Below, in pieces: positions 1 to 9,154 of a stretch of DNA of 64,000 nt (its first letter is position 1; each line of letters opens with the position of its first letter). Position numbers and translations under genes: made by a program. A model generated the notes under the pieces. It saw only the letters and a program-made list of their open reading frames with translations, searched no databases and was not told the DNA's origin. This DNA is from Streptomyces sp. CC228A (GTDB lineage: Bacteria; Actinomycetota; Actinomycetes; Streptomycetales; Streptomycetaceae): NCBI RefSeq assembly GCF_021390935.1, contig NZ_JAJPUI010000006.1, forward strand, positions 248,001 to 312,000, read 5' to 3'.

Positions 1-2
1 CC

Positions 3-1037
3 CTGATCAAGCGCGGCGGCTGCACCTTCGCCGCCAAGCAGGCGAACGCCGCCGCCGCGGGCGCCGTCGGCGCGATCATCTACAACAACACCGAGGGCAT
101 CCTCAGCGGCACCCTCGGCGCCCCCGGCGAGGGCAAGATCCCGACGGGCGGCATCTCGCTGGCGGACGGCGAGCAGCTCGCCGCCGACCTGGCGGCCGGC
201 CCGGTCGAGGTCACCCTCGACATCCGCCAGCTCCAGGAGCAGCGGACCACACGCAACGTCATCGCCGAGACCCAGCGGGGCAACGCCGCCAACACGGTGA
301 TGCTCGGCTCCCACCTGGACTCGGTGACCGCGGGCCCCGGCATCAACGACAACGGCTCCGGCTCGGCCGGCCTGCTGGACGTGGCGCTGAAGTTCGCCAA
401 GCAGAAGCACAAGACCACCAACAAGGTGCGGTTCGCCTGGTGGGGTGCGGAGGAGAACGGCCTCCTCGGGTCCGAGCACTACGTCGAGAACCTCGACGAC
501 CTCGGCCTCAAGGAGATCAAGCTCTACCTCAACTTCGACATGATCGCCTCGCCGAACTACGGCCTGTTCGTGTACGACGGCAACGACTCCGACCAGGTCG
601 GCGCCCCGGCGGGACCGGAGGGCTCCGCCCAGCTGGAGCGGGACATCATCGCGTTCATGGACGAGAAGGGCCTGCCGCACGCGGGCACGGACTTCACGGG
701 CCGCTCCGACTACGGGCCGTTCATCGCCGCGGGCATCCCGGCCGGCGGCACCTTCACCGGCGCGGAGGGCATCAAGACCGAGGCGCAGGCCGTGAGGTTC
801 GGCGGAACCGCGGGCCAGGCGTACGACCCGTGCTACCACGCCGCGTGCGACGACATCGACAACATCAGCATGACGGCCTTCGACGCGAACATCGACGTCA
901 TCGCCAACGCGGTCGGCACCTACGCGCACGACCTGAGCTCGCTGCGCACCCCGGTGGAGTTCGTCCCGACCGACGGTGACGCGGGCAGCGGCGGCGGCCT
1001 GCACGACGACCACGACCACGACGAGGCCACCGAGTAA
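3..1037 (+). CDS. M28 family zinc aminopeptidase, 5' end outside window
   Basis: This is the C-terminal part of a secreted metallo-aminopeptidase of the Streptomyces griseus aminopeptidase type, which removes N-terminal residues from peptides. The frame is open from base 3, so the start lies upstream. The first residues (LIKRGGCTFAAKQ) are the end of a protease-associated (PA) domain. The zinc site is recognisable: GSHLDS (His), GINDNGSG (Asp), WWGAEENG (catalytic Glu and metal Glu), NFDMI (Asp) and CYHAAC (His). The last 15 or so residues are a His/Asp-rich tail (HDDHDHDE) that the mature S. griseus enzyme, as I know it, lacks; a metal-binding role would be a guess. No downstream partner is evident. 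Confidence 0.93.
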   Translation: MIKRGGCTFAAKQANAAAAGAVGAIIYNNTEGILSGTLGAPGEGKIPTGGISLADGEQLAADLAAGPVEVTLDIRQLQEQRTTRNVIAETQRGNAANTVMLGSHLDSVTAGPGINDNGSGSAGLLDVALKFAKQKHKTTNKVRFAWWGAEENGLLGSEHYVENLDDLGLKEIKLYLNFDMIASPNYGLFVYDGNDSDQVGAPAGPEGSAQLERDIIAFMDEKGLPHAGTDFTGRSDYGPFIAAGIPAGGTFTGAEGIKTEAQAVRFGGTAGQAYDPCYHAACDDIDNISMTAFDANIDVIANAVGTYAHDLSSLRTPVEFVPTDGDAGSGGGLHDDHDHDEATE

Positions 1038-1240
1038 GGACCGCGTCGTCACCGAGTAAGGGGCTCGGAGACCGGCAGAACCTTCGGGGAGGGTGTGCCG
1101 CCGACAGGGATCCGTACCGGAACCCGTTCGGCGGCACGTACCGGAAACTGCCACTATGGGTCGAATTGCCGCGCGGCGCCGGACAGGCTGCCGGTGTCGC
1201 GCGGCTGCGCTGGGAGGGGCTTGCCCGGTAGGCTTTCCGT

Positions 1241-1537
1241 GTGATCTTCAAGCGCATCGGTAACGGGCGGCCGTATCCCGACCACGGCCGGGACAGCACC
1301 CGGCAGTGGGCGGATGTCGCGCCGCGTCCGGTCCGCCTCGATCAGCTCGTCACCACCAAGGGCCAGCTGGACCTGGAGACCCTCCTCGCCGAGGACTCCA
1401 CCTTCTACGGCGACCTCTTCGCACACGTCGTGAAGTGGCAGGGCGACCTCTACCTGGAGGACGGGCTGCACCGCGCCGTCCGCGCGGCCCTGCAGCAGCG
1501 CCAGGTGCTGCACGCCCGGGTGCTCGAACTCGACTAG
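1241..1537 (+). CDS. Conserved small actinobacterial protein, VapB-like annotation possible
   Basis: A 98-residue protein starting at GTG. I recognise it as a widely conserved Streptomyces hypothetical protein; database entries of this kind are sometimes named VapB-family antitoxin, but no toxin gene lies next to it and no ribbon-helix-helix motif is obvious to me. The C-terminal half (DLYLEDGLHRAVRAALQQ) resembles the nuclease-associated ParB/Srx-like 'edgLHR' motif more than a classical antitoxin. It stands alone between the aminopeptidase and the LytR_C gene, all on the + strand. Function unknown. Confidence 0.8.
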   Translation: MIFKRIGNGRPYPDHGRDSTRQWADVAPRPVRLDQLVTTKGQLDLETLLAEDSTFYGDLFAHVVKWQGDLYLEDGLHRAVRAALQQRQVLHARVLELD

Positions 1538-1793
1538 CCGACGCCCGGCGCGCGCCCGGCCGCACCGCCCGGCCGCACCTGCCGGCAGTGGCGCTCCGCC
1601 GGCAGCGGCGCTCCGCGGCGCCGCCGCGCCTCCCGGACGACGCTCCTCCGCTCCCGGACGACGCTCCTCCGCAGGGCCCTCCGGGACCGCCGATTCCGCC
1701 CGCTGCACCTTCCGGGCCGTTTTCCCACCCGTCCGGCCCTGAGCTGCTGATCGTTTAGTAGGCATAGTCATCGGGCCGCATTACGCTGCGCCC

Positions 1794-2426
1794 ATGAGCA
1801 TGCTCACTCCCCCCGGTATGGGCGGTAAGTACCGCGTGACGGGCACCACGTACCCCCGTATGCGACGCCCTCGCCGCCGTGGCCGTATCGCTTCGGCGAG
1901 CATCGCCGCAGCGGCCGCGCTGGGCCTCGCCGGCTGGGGAACGGTCCAGCTCATCGACGTCTTCGGCGGCGGCGGCACGACCGACACCGCGCGCCGCCCC
2001 GCCGCCGGGTCCACCTGTCGGGCCGCCAGCCCGTCGCCCGTCGCGGCAGTCGCCCTGCCCCGCCCCGCCGACATCACCGTCAACGTCTACAACGCCACGC
2101 CCCGCTCCGGACTGGCGAAGACCACCGCCGACGAGCTGAAGAAGCGCGGCTTCACCATCGGCAAGATCGGCAACGCCCCGGCCGCGTACGACAAGAAGAT
2201 CGCGGGTCCCGGCATACTGCTCGGCGCTCAGGCGGCCGCCAAAGGCGCGTTCCCCGTGCTCGGCACCCAGGTGAAGGGCGCCGAGACGAAGACCGACACG
2301 CGGGAGACCGCGGACGTCGACCTCATCATCGGCTCCGGCTTCACCGCCCTCGCCACCCCGTCGGACGCCACCGCCGCGATGACGGCCCTGCTGCACCCGA
2401 AGCCGAAGACGTCCACCTGTACGTGA
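1794..2426 (+). CDS. Membrane-anchored LytR C-terminal domain protein
   Basis: A 210-residue protein with a basic N-terminus (RMRRPRRRGR), one transmembrane helix at about residues 32-50, a low-complexity stretch and an extracytoplasmic LytR_C domain (about residues 90-205, beginning ITVNVYNAT and with the typical SGLAKTTADELKKRGF). In actinobacteria this domain occurs at the end of LCP cell-wall ligases and also as stand-alone single-pass proteins like this one. ATG at 1794 is followed by a second ATG two codons later. The stop codon lies in the first unit of a 31-bp tandem repeat, so the last residues may vary between strains. Confidence 0.85.
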   Translation: MSMLTPPGMGGKYRVTGTTYPRMRRPRRRGRIASASIAAAAALGLAGWGTVQLIDVFGGGGTTDTARRPAAGSTCRAASPSPVAAVALPRPADITVNVYNATPRSGLAKTTADELKKRGFTIGKIGNAPAAYDKKIAGPGILLGAQAAAKGAFPVLGTQVKGAETKTDTRETADVDLIIGSGFTALATPSDATAAMTALLHPKPKTSTCT

Positions 2427-2509
2427 AGCGCTCCGGCTACCAGCCCGCTGTACGTGAAGCGCTCCGGGTACCGGCCCGCTGTGCGTGAGGTGCTCCGGGT
2501 ACCAACCCC
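2417..2509 (+). repeat. 31-bp tandem repeat, three units
   Basis: Units begin at CTGT in positions 2417, 2448 and 2479 (exact 31-bp period). The first unit contains the stop codon of the LytR_C gene. The rest of the 535-base gap before upp, to 2961, is very GC-rich, shows degenerate short repeats and no convincing gene. Confidence 0.8.
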
Positions 2510-2961
2510 GGCCGCGCCCCGGCCCGGTGACCTGACCGCCCCGACGCCCTCACGCGGACCGCACCCCCCGGCCGCTTCCCGCGGACCGCGCTCCCCGGCC
2601 CCTTCAGGCGGACCGCACCGCCCGGCGCTGTCGGCGCTCGACCGGCGCTGAACCGGCTCCCACGCCGTACCTGCGCCCGCCCCGCACGCGAACGGAACGA
2701 TCTTCCCCGGACCCGCACCGACGGCCGCGCAGCCCCCGGTCCGTCCGGGACGAAAGCTCCGGCCGAGGCCCCGGTCCGCCCCGCGACTGCCGGGGCAGCA
2801 GAACCCCGCCGCCTCCTTCAGACCTGGCCGCGGGCGCCTGACATCCGGCCCGGGCCGCTTACGGCCTGCCCCCAGCCCGTCTCCCGGCCCGTCTCCGGCC
2901 TGCCTCCAGGCTGCCGCCGACCCGCCGCCGAGCCTCGGCGCCCCGACGGCGGCGCCGCCAC

Positions 2962-3597
2962 CTACTCCGCGGCTCCGTACATGCGGTCACCCGCGTCACC
3001 GAGGCCGGGCACGATGTAGCCGTTCTCGTTGAGCCGCTCGTCCACCGCCGCGGTGACCACGGTCACCGGCGTCCCCGCCAGCTCCCGCTCCATCACCTGC
3101 ACGCCCTCCGGCGCGGCCAGCAGCACGACCGCCGTGACGTCGTCGGCGCCCCGCTTGATCAGCTCCTGGATGGCCGCGACCAGCGTGCCGCCCGTGGCCA
3201 GCATCGGGTCGAGGACGTACACCTGCCGCCCCGAGAGGTCCTCCGGCATCCGCGTCGCGTACGTCGACGCCTCCAGGGTCTCCTCGTTGCGGATCATGCC
3301 GAGGAAGCCCACCTCGGCGGTCGGCAGCAGCCGGACCATGCCGTCGAGCATGCCGAGCCCGGCGCGCAGGATCGGCACCACCAGCGGACGCGGGTGGGAC
3401 AGCTTCACGCCCTCGGTGGCCGTCACCGGCGTCTCGATGCCGACCCGCTCGGTGCGCACGTCCCGCGTGGCCTCGTACGCGAGCAGGGTGACCAGCTCGT
3501 CGGCGAGCCGCCGGAAGGTGGGGGAGTCGGTGCGCTTGTCGCGCAGCGTGGTGAGTTTGTGCGCCACCAGCGGGTGGTCGACGACGTGGATCCGCAT
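2962..3597 (-). CDS. upp: Uracil phosphoribosyltransferase
   Basis: Pyrimidine salvage enzyme that converts uracil and PRPP to UMP in the cytoplasm. The 211-residue length is normal for the family. The PRPP-binding loop VLDPMLATGGTL is at about residues 125-136, the conserved VPILRAGLGM at about 74-83, and the C-terminal uracil-binding part has the usual GYIVPGLGDAGDR. ATG at 3597 (MRIHVVDHPL) is chosen because it matches the usual family N-terminus; the frame stays open upstream without homology. It is divergent from the small Arg/Ala-rich gene at 3688. Confidence 0.97.
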   Translation of the reverse strand: MRIHVVDHPLVAHKLTTLRDKRTDSPTFRRLADELVTLLAYEATRDVRTERVGIETPVTATEGVKLSHPRPLVVPILRAGLGMLDGMVRLLPTAEVGFLGMIRNEETLEASTYATRMPEDLSGRQVYVLDPMLATGGTLVAAIQELIKRGADDVTAVVLLAAPEGVQVMERELAGTPVTVVTAAVDERLNENGYIVPGLGDAGDRMYGAAE

Positions 3598-3687
3598 GCC
3601 CACAACAGTAGCCCGCACTGGCATCAACCCACGCAGCCGCGGGAAGGTGGACTCGGAAGAACCCAGCCGTGGGGTGGTGGTGTGGCG

Positions 3688-3927
3688 ATGCCCGACCAGG
3701 ACGAGCCCGACCGGCGGACGGCCGAACGGCAGGCGACCGACCGGCGGACGGCCGAACGGCAAGCGGCCGAACGCCAGGCGGCCGACGACGCGGAGCGCAG
3801 GCGGCGCCGCGCGCAGTTCCTGCGCGAGCTGCACGAGGCGAAGGCCCTGCGCGACCGCGTCCAGCCGCGCCGCGCCCGAGCGGCACGGATGCGCCACGCG
3901 CTGCGGATGCGGACCTTCCGGTGGTGA
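3688..3927 (+). CDS. Small charged hypothetical protein with RRTAERQA repeats
   Basis: A 79-residue very basic protein that I do not recognise beyond its position next to upp, where Streptomyces genomes usually carry a small hypothetical gene. The N-terminal third consists of near-repeats of RRTAERQA and ERQAAD; the C-terminal half (RRRRAQFLRELHEAKALRDRV) is predicted to be helical, possibly a coiled coil. GTG at 3682, two codons earlier, is an alternative start. It is divergent from upp and precedes the tadA pair. Confidence 0.55.
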   Translation: MPDQDEPDRRTAERQATDRRTAERQAAERQAADDAERRRRRAQFLRELHEAKALRDRVQPRRARAARMRHALRMRTFRW

Positions 3928-4184
3928 CACCCGCTCACTCGGCGTGATCATTCTCCGACCGCTGTGACCTGCAGTGACGGGCCGGCGAGGCGCACCGCGC
4001 CACGCCGCGTCCGGGACGGGGGGCAGGTGACGCCGACCGGGGGCCCGGCCTCAGACTGGTGCACGACGCAAGAGCGGAACACTCCTCCTTCAGGCCCCGC
4101 ATCTGCCACGATGCCGAGTGGGCGGGCCATTCAGGAGCGTGCCGCCCTTCGATCGTCACACCTCTGATCAGTGGGAGAGTCACG

Positions 4185-4703
4185 GTGTACTTCGCCGCAC
4201 TGCTCACGCTCACCGAAGACGGGTGGGTAGCGAGCGACACAGAGCTCGACGATGTGGAGACCCTGGCGGATCTGACCGACCTGGCCCGCGACGCCTCGCC
4301 GGACGCCGACACGGTGCTCGTCTTCATCGAGCAGGAGGACGCGTGGTTCGGCATCGTCCGCGTGGAGGGCGAGGACGACCCTCGCATCTACGTGTCGGAC
4401 GCCGCCGCCGCCGCGCGCTCCTCGTACGGGGAGATCCTCACCAGGGAACTGCTCGGGGACGACCCGGCCGACGCCCCCGACCTGGACGCGCTGGACCTCG
4501 ACGGGACCGAGGACGGCGAACCGGACGACGAGACCGAGGAGGACACGGAGACCGGGGCGGTGCCCGCCGCGCCGCTGGGCGACCGGCGGATCCTGGACGA
4601 CCTGGGCCTGGCGGAGAAGGAGTTGCTGGCCCTCGACACCGACGTGCTGTCCGAGATCGCCGAGGCCCTGGGCGCCGCGGAGGTACTGGAGGCCGTCCGC
4701 TAG
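4185..4703 (+). CDS. tRNA adenosine deaminase-associated protein
   Basis: A 172-residue acidic protein that in Streptomyces sits directly before tadA and is named for this position; its biochemical role is not known to me. The N-terminal half (YFAALLTLTEDGW, VFIEQEDAWFGIVRVEG) is the conserved domain and a run of Asp/Glu follows at about residues 95-125. GTG at 4185 is preceded by GGGAGAG at a good distance. The stop codon overlaps the GTG of tadA by one base (TAGTG), which points to translational coupling. Confidence 0.88.
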   Translation: MYFAALLTLTEDGWVASDTELDDVETLADLTDLARDASPDADTVLVFIEQEDAWFGIVRVEGEDDPRIYVSDAAAAARSSYGEILTRELLGDDPADAPDLDALDLDGTEDGEPDDETEEDTETGAVPAAPLGDRRILDDLGLAEKELLALDTDVLSEIAEALGAAEVLEAVR

Positions 4704-5236
4704 TGCACGCTGCCCTACCGGACCGGGAACCGACCCGCGCGGCCCCCGCGGAGGACGCCGCGCAGGCCCCCGCCCCCGACCCCGTACGGGATCCGTGGCG
4801 GGGGCCCATGCGGCATGCCCTGGCGGAGGCGGAACGGGCCGCGCGGAGCGGGGACGTGCCGGTCGGGGCGGTGGTGCTGGGCCCGGACGGCGAGGTCCTC
4901 GCGACCGGTCACAACGAGCGGGAGGCCGACGGCGACCCGACGGCGCACGCCGAGGTGCTGGCGCTGCGCCGGGCGGCGCGGCGGCTCGGCGCGTGGCGGC
5001 TCACCGGCTGCACGCTGGTGGTGACCCTGGAGCCGTGCGTGATGTGCGCGGGCGCACTCGTCCAGTCGCGGGTGGACCGGGTCGTCTTCGGGGCCATGGA
5101 CGAGAAGGCGGGTGCGGTGGGCTCGCTGTGGGACCTCGTGCGCGACCGGCGGCTCAACCACCGGCCGGAGGTGGTGCAGGGCGTCCTGGCGGACGAGTGC
5201 TCGGCACTGCTGACCCGCTTCTTCCGCGCCCGCTGA
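4703..5236 (+). CDS. tadA: tRNA(adenine-34) deaminase TadA
   Basis: Converts adenosine 34 to inosine in tRNA-Arg(ACG), a tRNA gene that is itself present at 29051-29123. Zinc deaminase motifs are clear: HAEVLALR (His and catalytic Glu) and EPCVMCAGA (PCxxC). The GTG start overlaps the preceding stop, giving 177 residues with a 35-residue unconserved leader; ATG at 4808 would give the more usual length of about 142 residues and is a real alternative. Confidence 0.93.
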   Translation: MHAALPDREPTRAAPAEDAAQAPAPDPVRDPWRGPMRHALAEAERAARSGDVPVGAVVLGPDGEVLATGHNEREADGDPTAHAEVLALRRAARRLGAWRLTGCTLVVTLEPCVMCAGALVQSRVDRVVFGAMDEKAGAVGSLWDLVRDRRLNHRPEVVQGVLADECSALLTRFFRAR

Positions 5237-5512
5237 CCCGCCGCGGCCCGCACCCGCTGCCCTGCCGCGGCCCGCGCCCGGGTGCCTTCCGCTGCTTCGG
5301 CACGGGCCCTCCCACGCTCTGCCCTCGGCTCACGACCGCACCCGCGCCGCCGGCGCCGCCCACCTCCCCAGGGGCCGTACCGGCGCGTCCGGCATCCGGC
5401 AGATGCCGGACAGGCGCGGGACGGGGCCGTCGCCGCGGCCCCTGACACGGCCTCCAAGCCGAGGGGCATACGGATTTCAGCGTCGGGGCCCCTTTGGGCT
5501 AAGCTCTCTCTC

Positions 5513-5597
5513 GGTAGCGTGTCCGAGCGGCCGAAGGAGCTCGCCTCGAAAGCGAGTGTGGCGCAAGTCACCGAGGGTTCAAATCCCTCCGCTACCG
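5513..5597 (+). tRNA. tRNA-Ser(CGA)
   Basis: Class II tRNA of 85 bases with long variable arm. Acceptor arms GGTAGCG (5513-5519) and CGCTACC (5590-5596) pair fully, the anticodon stem CTCGC/GCGAG encloses a loop with CGA, and the T arm holds GGTTCAAAT. CCA is not encoded. Confidence 0.97.
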
Positions 5598-5604
5598 CTC
5601 TCGA

Positions 5605-5640
5605 CGAAGGGCCCCGGTGCGAAAGCGCCGGGGCCCTTCG
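5605..5640 (+). terminator. Terminator after tRNA-Ser(CGA)
   Basis: Perfect 13-bp stem CGAAGGGCCCCGG / CCGGGGCCCTTCG around TGCGAAAGCG. A second strong hairpin follows at about 5684-5718. The remaining bases to 6016 show no gene. Confidence 0.8.
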
Positions 5641-6016
5641 CTCGTACCGGACCGGTGAACGCCCCGGCAGGATGCCGCGCGCGGCAGAAGCCCCGGGGTG
5701 AGGGCCCGGGGCTCCTGCGTGCCGGACGGGGGAACGGCGAAGACGGGGGGACACCCGCCGCTCCCCCGGTGTGAACCGGTCCTCGTGCCCGCGCCGCGCA
5801 TCGGGGGAGAGCCCGGCGGTGCGGGCCCCGCAGTGGGGACCGGTCCCGGGATCCGGGATTCCTGCCAGGTCCCGGACCCGGAACCATCCTGCGGCCTCCC
5901 GGCGTCTCCAGAGGGCGGCAAAGGGCCCGGATCAGCGGGGCCTTGGTCCCGGAAGCGCTCGGTTAGACTCACCCGACCGCCGAGGAAGCACAGGTGAGAA
6001 ACGGGGAGACAGGCCG

Positions 6017-6181
6017 ATGGCACAGGCGAAGAAGATCACGCTGTATGCCCTCACGGTCTTCGTGCTCTACACCATCGTCACGTCCCCCGAGCGCTCCGCC
6101 GATCTGGTGCAGATAGGCTTCGAGGGCATTTCGAGTGCTGCTCAAGCCGTCGGTCAGTTCATGACCGCGCTCATCAACTAG
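6017..6181 (+). CDS. Small single-pass membrane protein
   Basis: A 54-residue protein with one predicted transmembrane helix at about residues 8-22 (LYALTVFVLYTIVTS) followed by a short amphipathic tail. Conserved as a hypothetical protein in Streptomyces, to my recollection; no function known. ATG at 6017 has GGGGAGAC upstream. The Dabb gene starts 53 bases after its stop on the same strand. Confidence 0.75.
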   Translation: MAQAKKITLYALTVFVLYTIVTSPERSADLVQIGFEGISSAAQAVGQFMTALIN

Positions 6182-6234
6182 GGCAGGCGGAACCGAGCAG
6201 CCCGGTCGTCCAGGACACCCGCTAGGAGTTCGCC

Positions 6235-6528
6235 GTGATCCGCCATCTGGTCCTCTTCAAGCTCAACGAGGGTGTGCAGCGCGAGGAGCCGCGCGTCGAG
6301 GCCGGCGTAAGGGCCTTCCGGGAACTGGGCGGCGTCATCCCGGAGCTGAAGGTCTGGGAGTGCGAGTGGAACATCTCGGACCGCCCCATCGCGTACGACT
6401 TCGCCATCAACTCGGCCGTCGAGGACCAGGAGGCCCTGCGACGGTACGTCGAGCACCCGGCGCACCAGGCGGCCGCCGCGCAGTGGCGCGAGTTCGCCAC
6501 GTGGGTGATCGCCGACTACGAGTTCTGA
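6235..6528 (+). CDS. Dabb family (stress-responsive alpha/beta barrel) protein
   Basis: A 97-residue dimeric alpha/beta-barrel (Dabb, Stress_responsive) protein. The signature is MIRHLVLFKL at the N-terminus, a central strand pair, and YVEHPAHQ (the conserved HP.H motif) at about residues 70-77. The family ranges from heat-stress proteins to small polyketide cyclases; nothing here selects a substrate. GTG at 6235 is preceded by TAGGAG. Confidence 0.88.
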   Translation: MIRHLVLFKLNEGVQREEPRVEAGVRAFRELGGVIPELKVWECEWNISDRPIAYDFAINSAVEDQEALRRYVEHPAHQAAAAQWREFATWVIADYEF

Positions 6529-6540
6529 GCGCACCCGCGC

Positions 6541-6800
6541 CGCGGCCCGGACCGCAGACCGGACCGCAGACCGGACCGGAGAGCAGACCGCCGGCCGCGC
6601 CTCGAAGCAGACCGCTCAGACCGCAGGTCGGGGCGGGGCAGACCGCAGGCCGGGTCGGAGAGCAGACGGCAGACCGGACCACCGGCCGCGCCGGACAGCA
6701 GACCGCAAGCCGGAGCGCAGGCCGCGCTGCCGGCCGTGCCGGGACGCAGGCCGCAGACCGCAGACCGGGCCACGGAGCAGGCCGCAGGCCGGGCCGCTGC
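6541..6800 (+). repeat. Degenerate GACCGCAG-type repeat tract
   Basis: About 260 bases built from imperfect copies of short words such as CAGACCGCAGGCCGG and CAGACCGGACCG. No fixed period is evident and no convincing gene. Lies between the Dabb gene and the hairpin that precedes the sigma factor genes. Confidence 0.6.
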
Positions 6801-6813
6801 GCCGCGCGGCGAC

Positions 6814-6855
6814 GACGGAGGGGCTCCGCACCGCAGGGTGTGGAGCCCCTCCGTC
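6814..6855. terminator. Strong hairpin upstream of sigF-like gene
   Basis: 19-base arms (GACGGAGGGGCTCCGCACC and its complement, with one G-T wobble) around GCAG. No T run follows on either strand, as is usual in Streptomyces. It probably isolates the sigma genes from upstream transcription. Confidence 0.8.
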
Positions 6856-6982
6856 ATGTCCGTTCCGCACCTCAACACGGGGTTATGCGGTGCTTGCACA
6901 CAGTGGACATGTCTTGTGATGCTATGACCGCTTTTGAGGGACGAGTTGACCGAACCTGACCGCCTGACCGTGAAGGGGTGGC

Positions 6983-7840
6983 GTGAACGTGCCGGCCAGT
7001 ACCACGCCTCAGCAGGTACCACCCCAGAACGAGTCCGACGACAACAGGCCTCCCGGCCACCCCCACCCCCGCCCGCGCCGGGCGGCGGACACCAGAGCCC
7101 TCACCCAGGTCCTCTTCGGAGAGCTGAAGAAGCTGGAGCGCGGAACGCCGGAGCACAGCCGGGTCCGCACCGCCCTGATCGAGGCGAACCTGCCCCTCGT
7201 GCGGTACGCGGCCGCCCGCTTCCGCTCCCGCAACGAGCCGATGGAGGACGTCATCCAAGTCGGCACCATCGGCCTGATCAACGCCATCGACCGCTTCGAC
7301 CCCGACCGCGGCGTGCAGTTCCCCACCTTCGCGATGCCGACCGTCGTGGGCGAGATCAAGCGCTACTTCCGGGACAACGTCCGCACCGTGCACGTACCGC
7401 GCCGCCTCCACGAGCTGTGGGTGCAGGTCAACGGCGCCACGGAGGACCTGACGACACTGCACGGCAGGTCGCCGACGACCGCCGAGATCGCCGAGCGGCT
7501 GAGGATCTCCGAGGAGGAGGTCCTGTCCTGCATCGAGGCCGGCCGGTCCTACCACGCCACCTCCCTGGAGGCCGCGCAGGAGGGCGACGGGATGCCGGGC
7601 CTGCTGGACCGGCTCGGCTACGAGGACCCCGCGCTCGCCGGGGTCGAGCACCGCGACCTCGTCCGGCACCTGCTGGTCCAGCTCCCCGAGCGCGAGCAGC
7701 GGATCCTGATGCTCCGCTACTACAACAACCTGACGCAGTCCCAGATCAGCCAGGAACTCGGGGTCTCCCAGATGCACGTGTCAAGGCTGCTGGCACGGAG
7801 CTTCGCCCGACTGCGATCCGCAAACAGGATCGAAGCGTAG
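6983..7840 (+). CDS. sigF: SigF-like sigma factor (SigB/SigF/SigG family)
   Basis: A group 3 sigma-70 factor of 285 residues. Region 2 is intact (LVRYAAARFRSRNEPMEDVIQ, with FPTFAMPTVVGEIKRYFRD for promoter melting and -10 contacts), region 3 and region 4 with HTH (LTQSQISQELGVSQMHVSRLL) follow. In S. coelicolor the adjacent paralogues sigF and sigN lie beside upp and tadA, and SigF acts late in spore maturation; the same order here supports the name. GTG at 6983 has AAGGGG upstream. No anti-sigma gene is adjacent, so control is presumably in trans. The N-terminal 35 residues are Pro-rich and unconserved. Confidence 0.92.
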   Translation: MNVPASTTPQQVPPQNESDDNRPPGHPHPRPRRAADTRALTQVLFGELKKLERGTPEHSRVRTALIEANLPLVRYAAARFRSRNEPMEDVIQVGTIGLINAIDRFDPDRGVQFPTFAMPTVVGEIKRYFRDNVRTVHVPRRLHELWVQVNGATEDLTTLHGRSPTTAEIAERLRISEEEVLSCIEAGRSYHATSLEAAQEGDGMPGLLDRLGYEDPALAGVEHRDLVRHLLVQLPEREQRILMLRYYNNLTQSQISQELGVSQMHVSRLLARSFARLRSANRIEA

Positions 7841-8073
7841 CCGGATCGGGTAGACCCGTTTGGCCCACAATCAGCCGTTCCAAAAGCCGCACACCCCTTG
7901 TTTCCAGCACAGACCACCCCTCTACATGTCGACAAGTCACTACAGCGTGTTGCCGACATGTGACATTCTGCTGGAACTGCGTTTGCCGCAGTCTCGGCTC
8001 CGGTATTCAGGTGGAGGCTGCGTTCCTCCGATGGTCGCGGCTCCGCGACCGTCCGCGACCTCAAGGGGGTGGC

Positions 8074-9030
8074 ATGTCCGTAGAACAGGGCAGCTCGAAG
8101 GTGCTCACGCTCACCAAGTGCGCACCGACCGCCACGCTGACCGCCCCGGCGGATCCCGCTCCGGTGATCCCCGCCCAGGCGGGGCCGGCGGGCCAGGCGG
8201 AGCCGACCACCGCGGCACCGGCCGCCGCAGCGGAGGTGAGCCCTCCGGCGGGGGCCCTCGACACGCGCACACTGTCCCGCTCCCTGTTCCTCCGCCTCCG
8301 CGCGCTCGACGCCGCCGGAGCCGGCACGGACAGCCCGGAGCGCACCTACGTACGCGACACCCTGATCGAGCTCAACCTCCCCCTGGTGCGCTACGCGGCC
8401 GCCCGCTTCCGCTCCCGCAACGAGCCGATGGAGGACATCGTCCAGGTCGGCACCATCGGCCTGATCAAGGCGATCGACCGCTTCGACTGCGAACGGGGCG
8501 TCGAGTTCCCGACGTTCGCGATGCCGACGGTCGTCGGTGAGATCAAACGCTTCTTCCGCGACACCTCGTGGTCGGTGCGGGTGCCGCGCCGCCTGCAGGA
8601 GCTGCGGCTGGCGCTCACCAAGGCCAGCGACGAGCTCGCACAGAAGCTCGACCGCTCCCCGACCGTGCCCGAACTCGCCACCGCGCTGGGCGTGTCGGAG
8701 GAGGACGTGGTCGACGGGCTCGCGGTCGGCAACGCCTACACCGCGTCGTCGCTCGACTCGCCGTCCCCCGAGGACGACGGCGGCGAGGGCTCCCTCGCCG
8801 ACCGGCTGGGGTACGAGGACACGGCGCTCGAAGGCGTGGAGTACCGGGAGTCGCTGAAGCCGCTGCTGGCCAAACTGCCCCCGCGCGAGCGGCAGATCAT
8901 CATGCTGCGCTTCTTCGCCAACATGACGCAGTCGCAGATCGGCGAGGAGGTGGGCATCTCGCAGATGCACGTGTCGCGGCTGCTGACGCGCACGCTCGCG
9001 CAGCTGCGGGAGGGCCTGATCTCCGACTGA
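8074..9030 (+). CDS. sigN: SigN-like sigma factor (SigB/SigF/SigG family)
   Basis: A second group 3 sigma factor, 318 residues, about 60% identical by eye to the preceding one in regions 2 to 4 (RSRNEPMEDIVQVGTIGL, FPTFAMPTVVGEIKRFFRD, QSQIGEEVGISQMHVSRLL). It has a longer Ala/Pro-rich N-terminus of about 75 residues. Name by synteny with the S. coelicolor sigF-sigN pair. ATG at 8074 follows AAGGGGG. A 233-base gap separates it from the first gene, so it likely has its own promoter; a terminator follows at 9085. The same frame happens to be open through the whole upstream sigF-like gene but is not coding there. Confidence 0.9.
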   Translation: MSVEQGSSKVLTLTKCAPTATLTAPADPAPVIPAQAGPAGQAEPTTAAPAAAAEVSPPAGALDTRTLSRSLFLRLRALDAAGAGTDSPERTYVRDTLIELNLPLVRYAAARFRSRNEPMEDIVQVGTIGLIKAIDRFDCERGVEFPTFAMPTVVGEIKRFFRDTSWSVRVPRRLQELRLALTKASDELAQKLDRSPTVPELATALGVSEEDVVDGLAVGNAYTASSLDSPSPEDDGGEGSLADRLGYEDTALEGVEYRESLKPLLAKLPPRERQIIMLRFFANMTQSQIGEEVGISQMHVSRLLTRTLAQLREGLISD

Positions 9031-9084
9031 CGCCCCGTCGGCCCATCACCGCGCCCCCGACCGCCGGGGCCGCGGCACGAACGC

Positions 9085-9118
9085 AGCCGGTCCGTCACCC
9101 GACGGACCGGCTTTCCTT
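9085..9118 (+). terminator. Terminator after sigN-like gene
   Basis: Perfect 12-bp stem AGCCGGTCCGTC / GACGGACCGGCT with loop ACCC, followed by a T-rich tail (TTCCTTTC). A textbook intrinsic terminator between the + strand sigma gene and the - strand membrane protein gene. Confidence 0.9.
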
Positions 9119-9154
9119 TCGCCCGCGCCCGCCGCACCAGGCGCGGGCGGCGGG

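Noticed and set aside
6814..6855. Riboswitch or RNA thermometer before the sigma genes
   Set aside because: It is a simple near-perfect hairpin with a 4-base loop and lies well upstream of the start; a terminator is simpler.
6934..9030. A single 698-codon frame covering both sigma factor genes
   Set aside because: Only its 3' part (from 8074) is the sigN-like gene. The first part is an out-of-frame shadow of the sigF-like gene with no homology.
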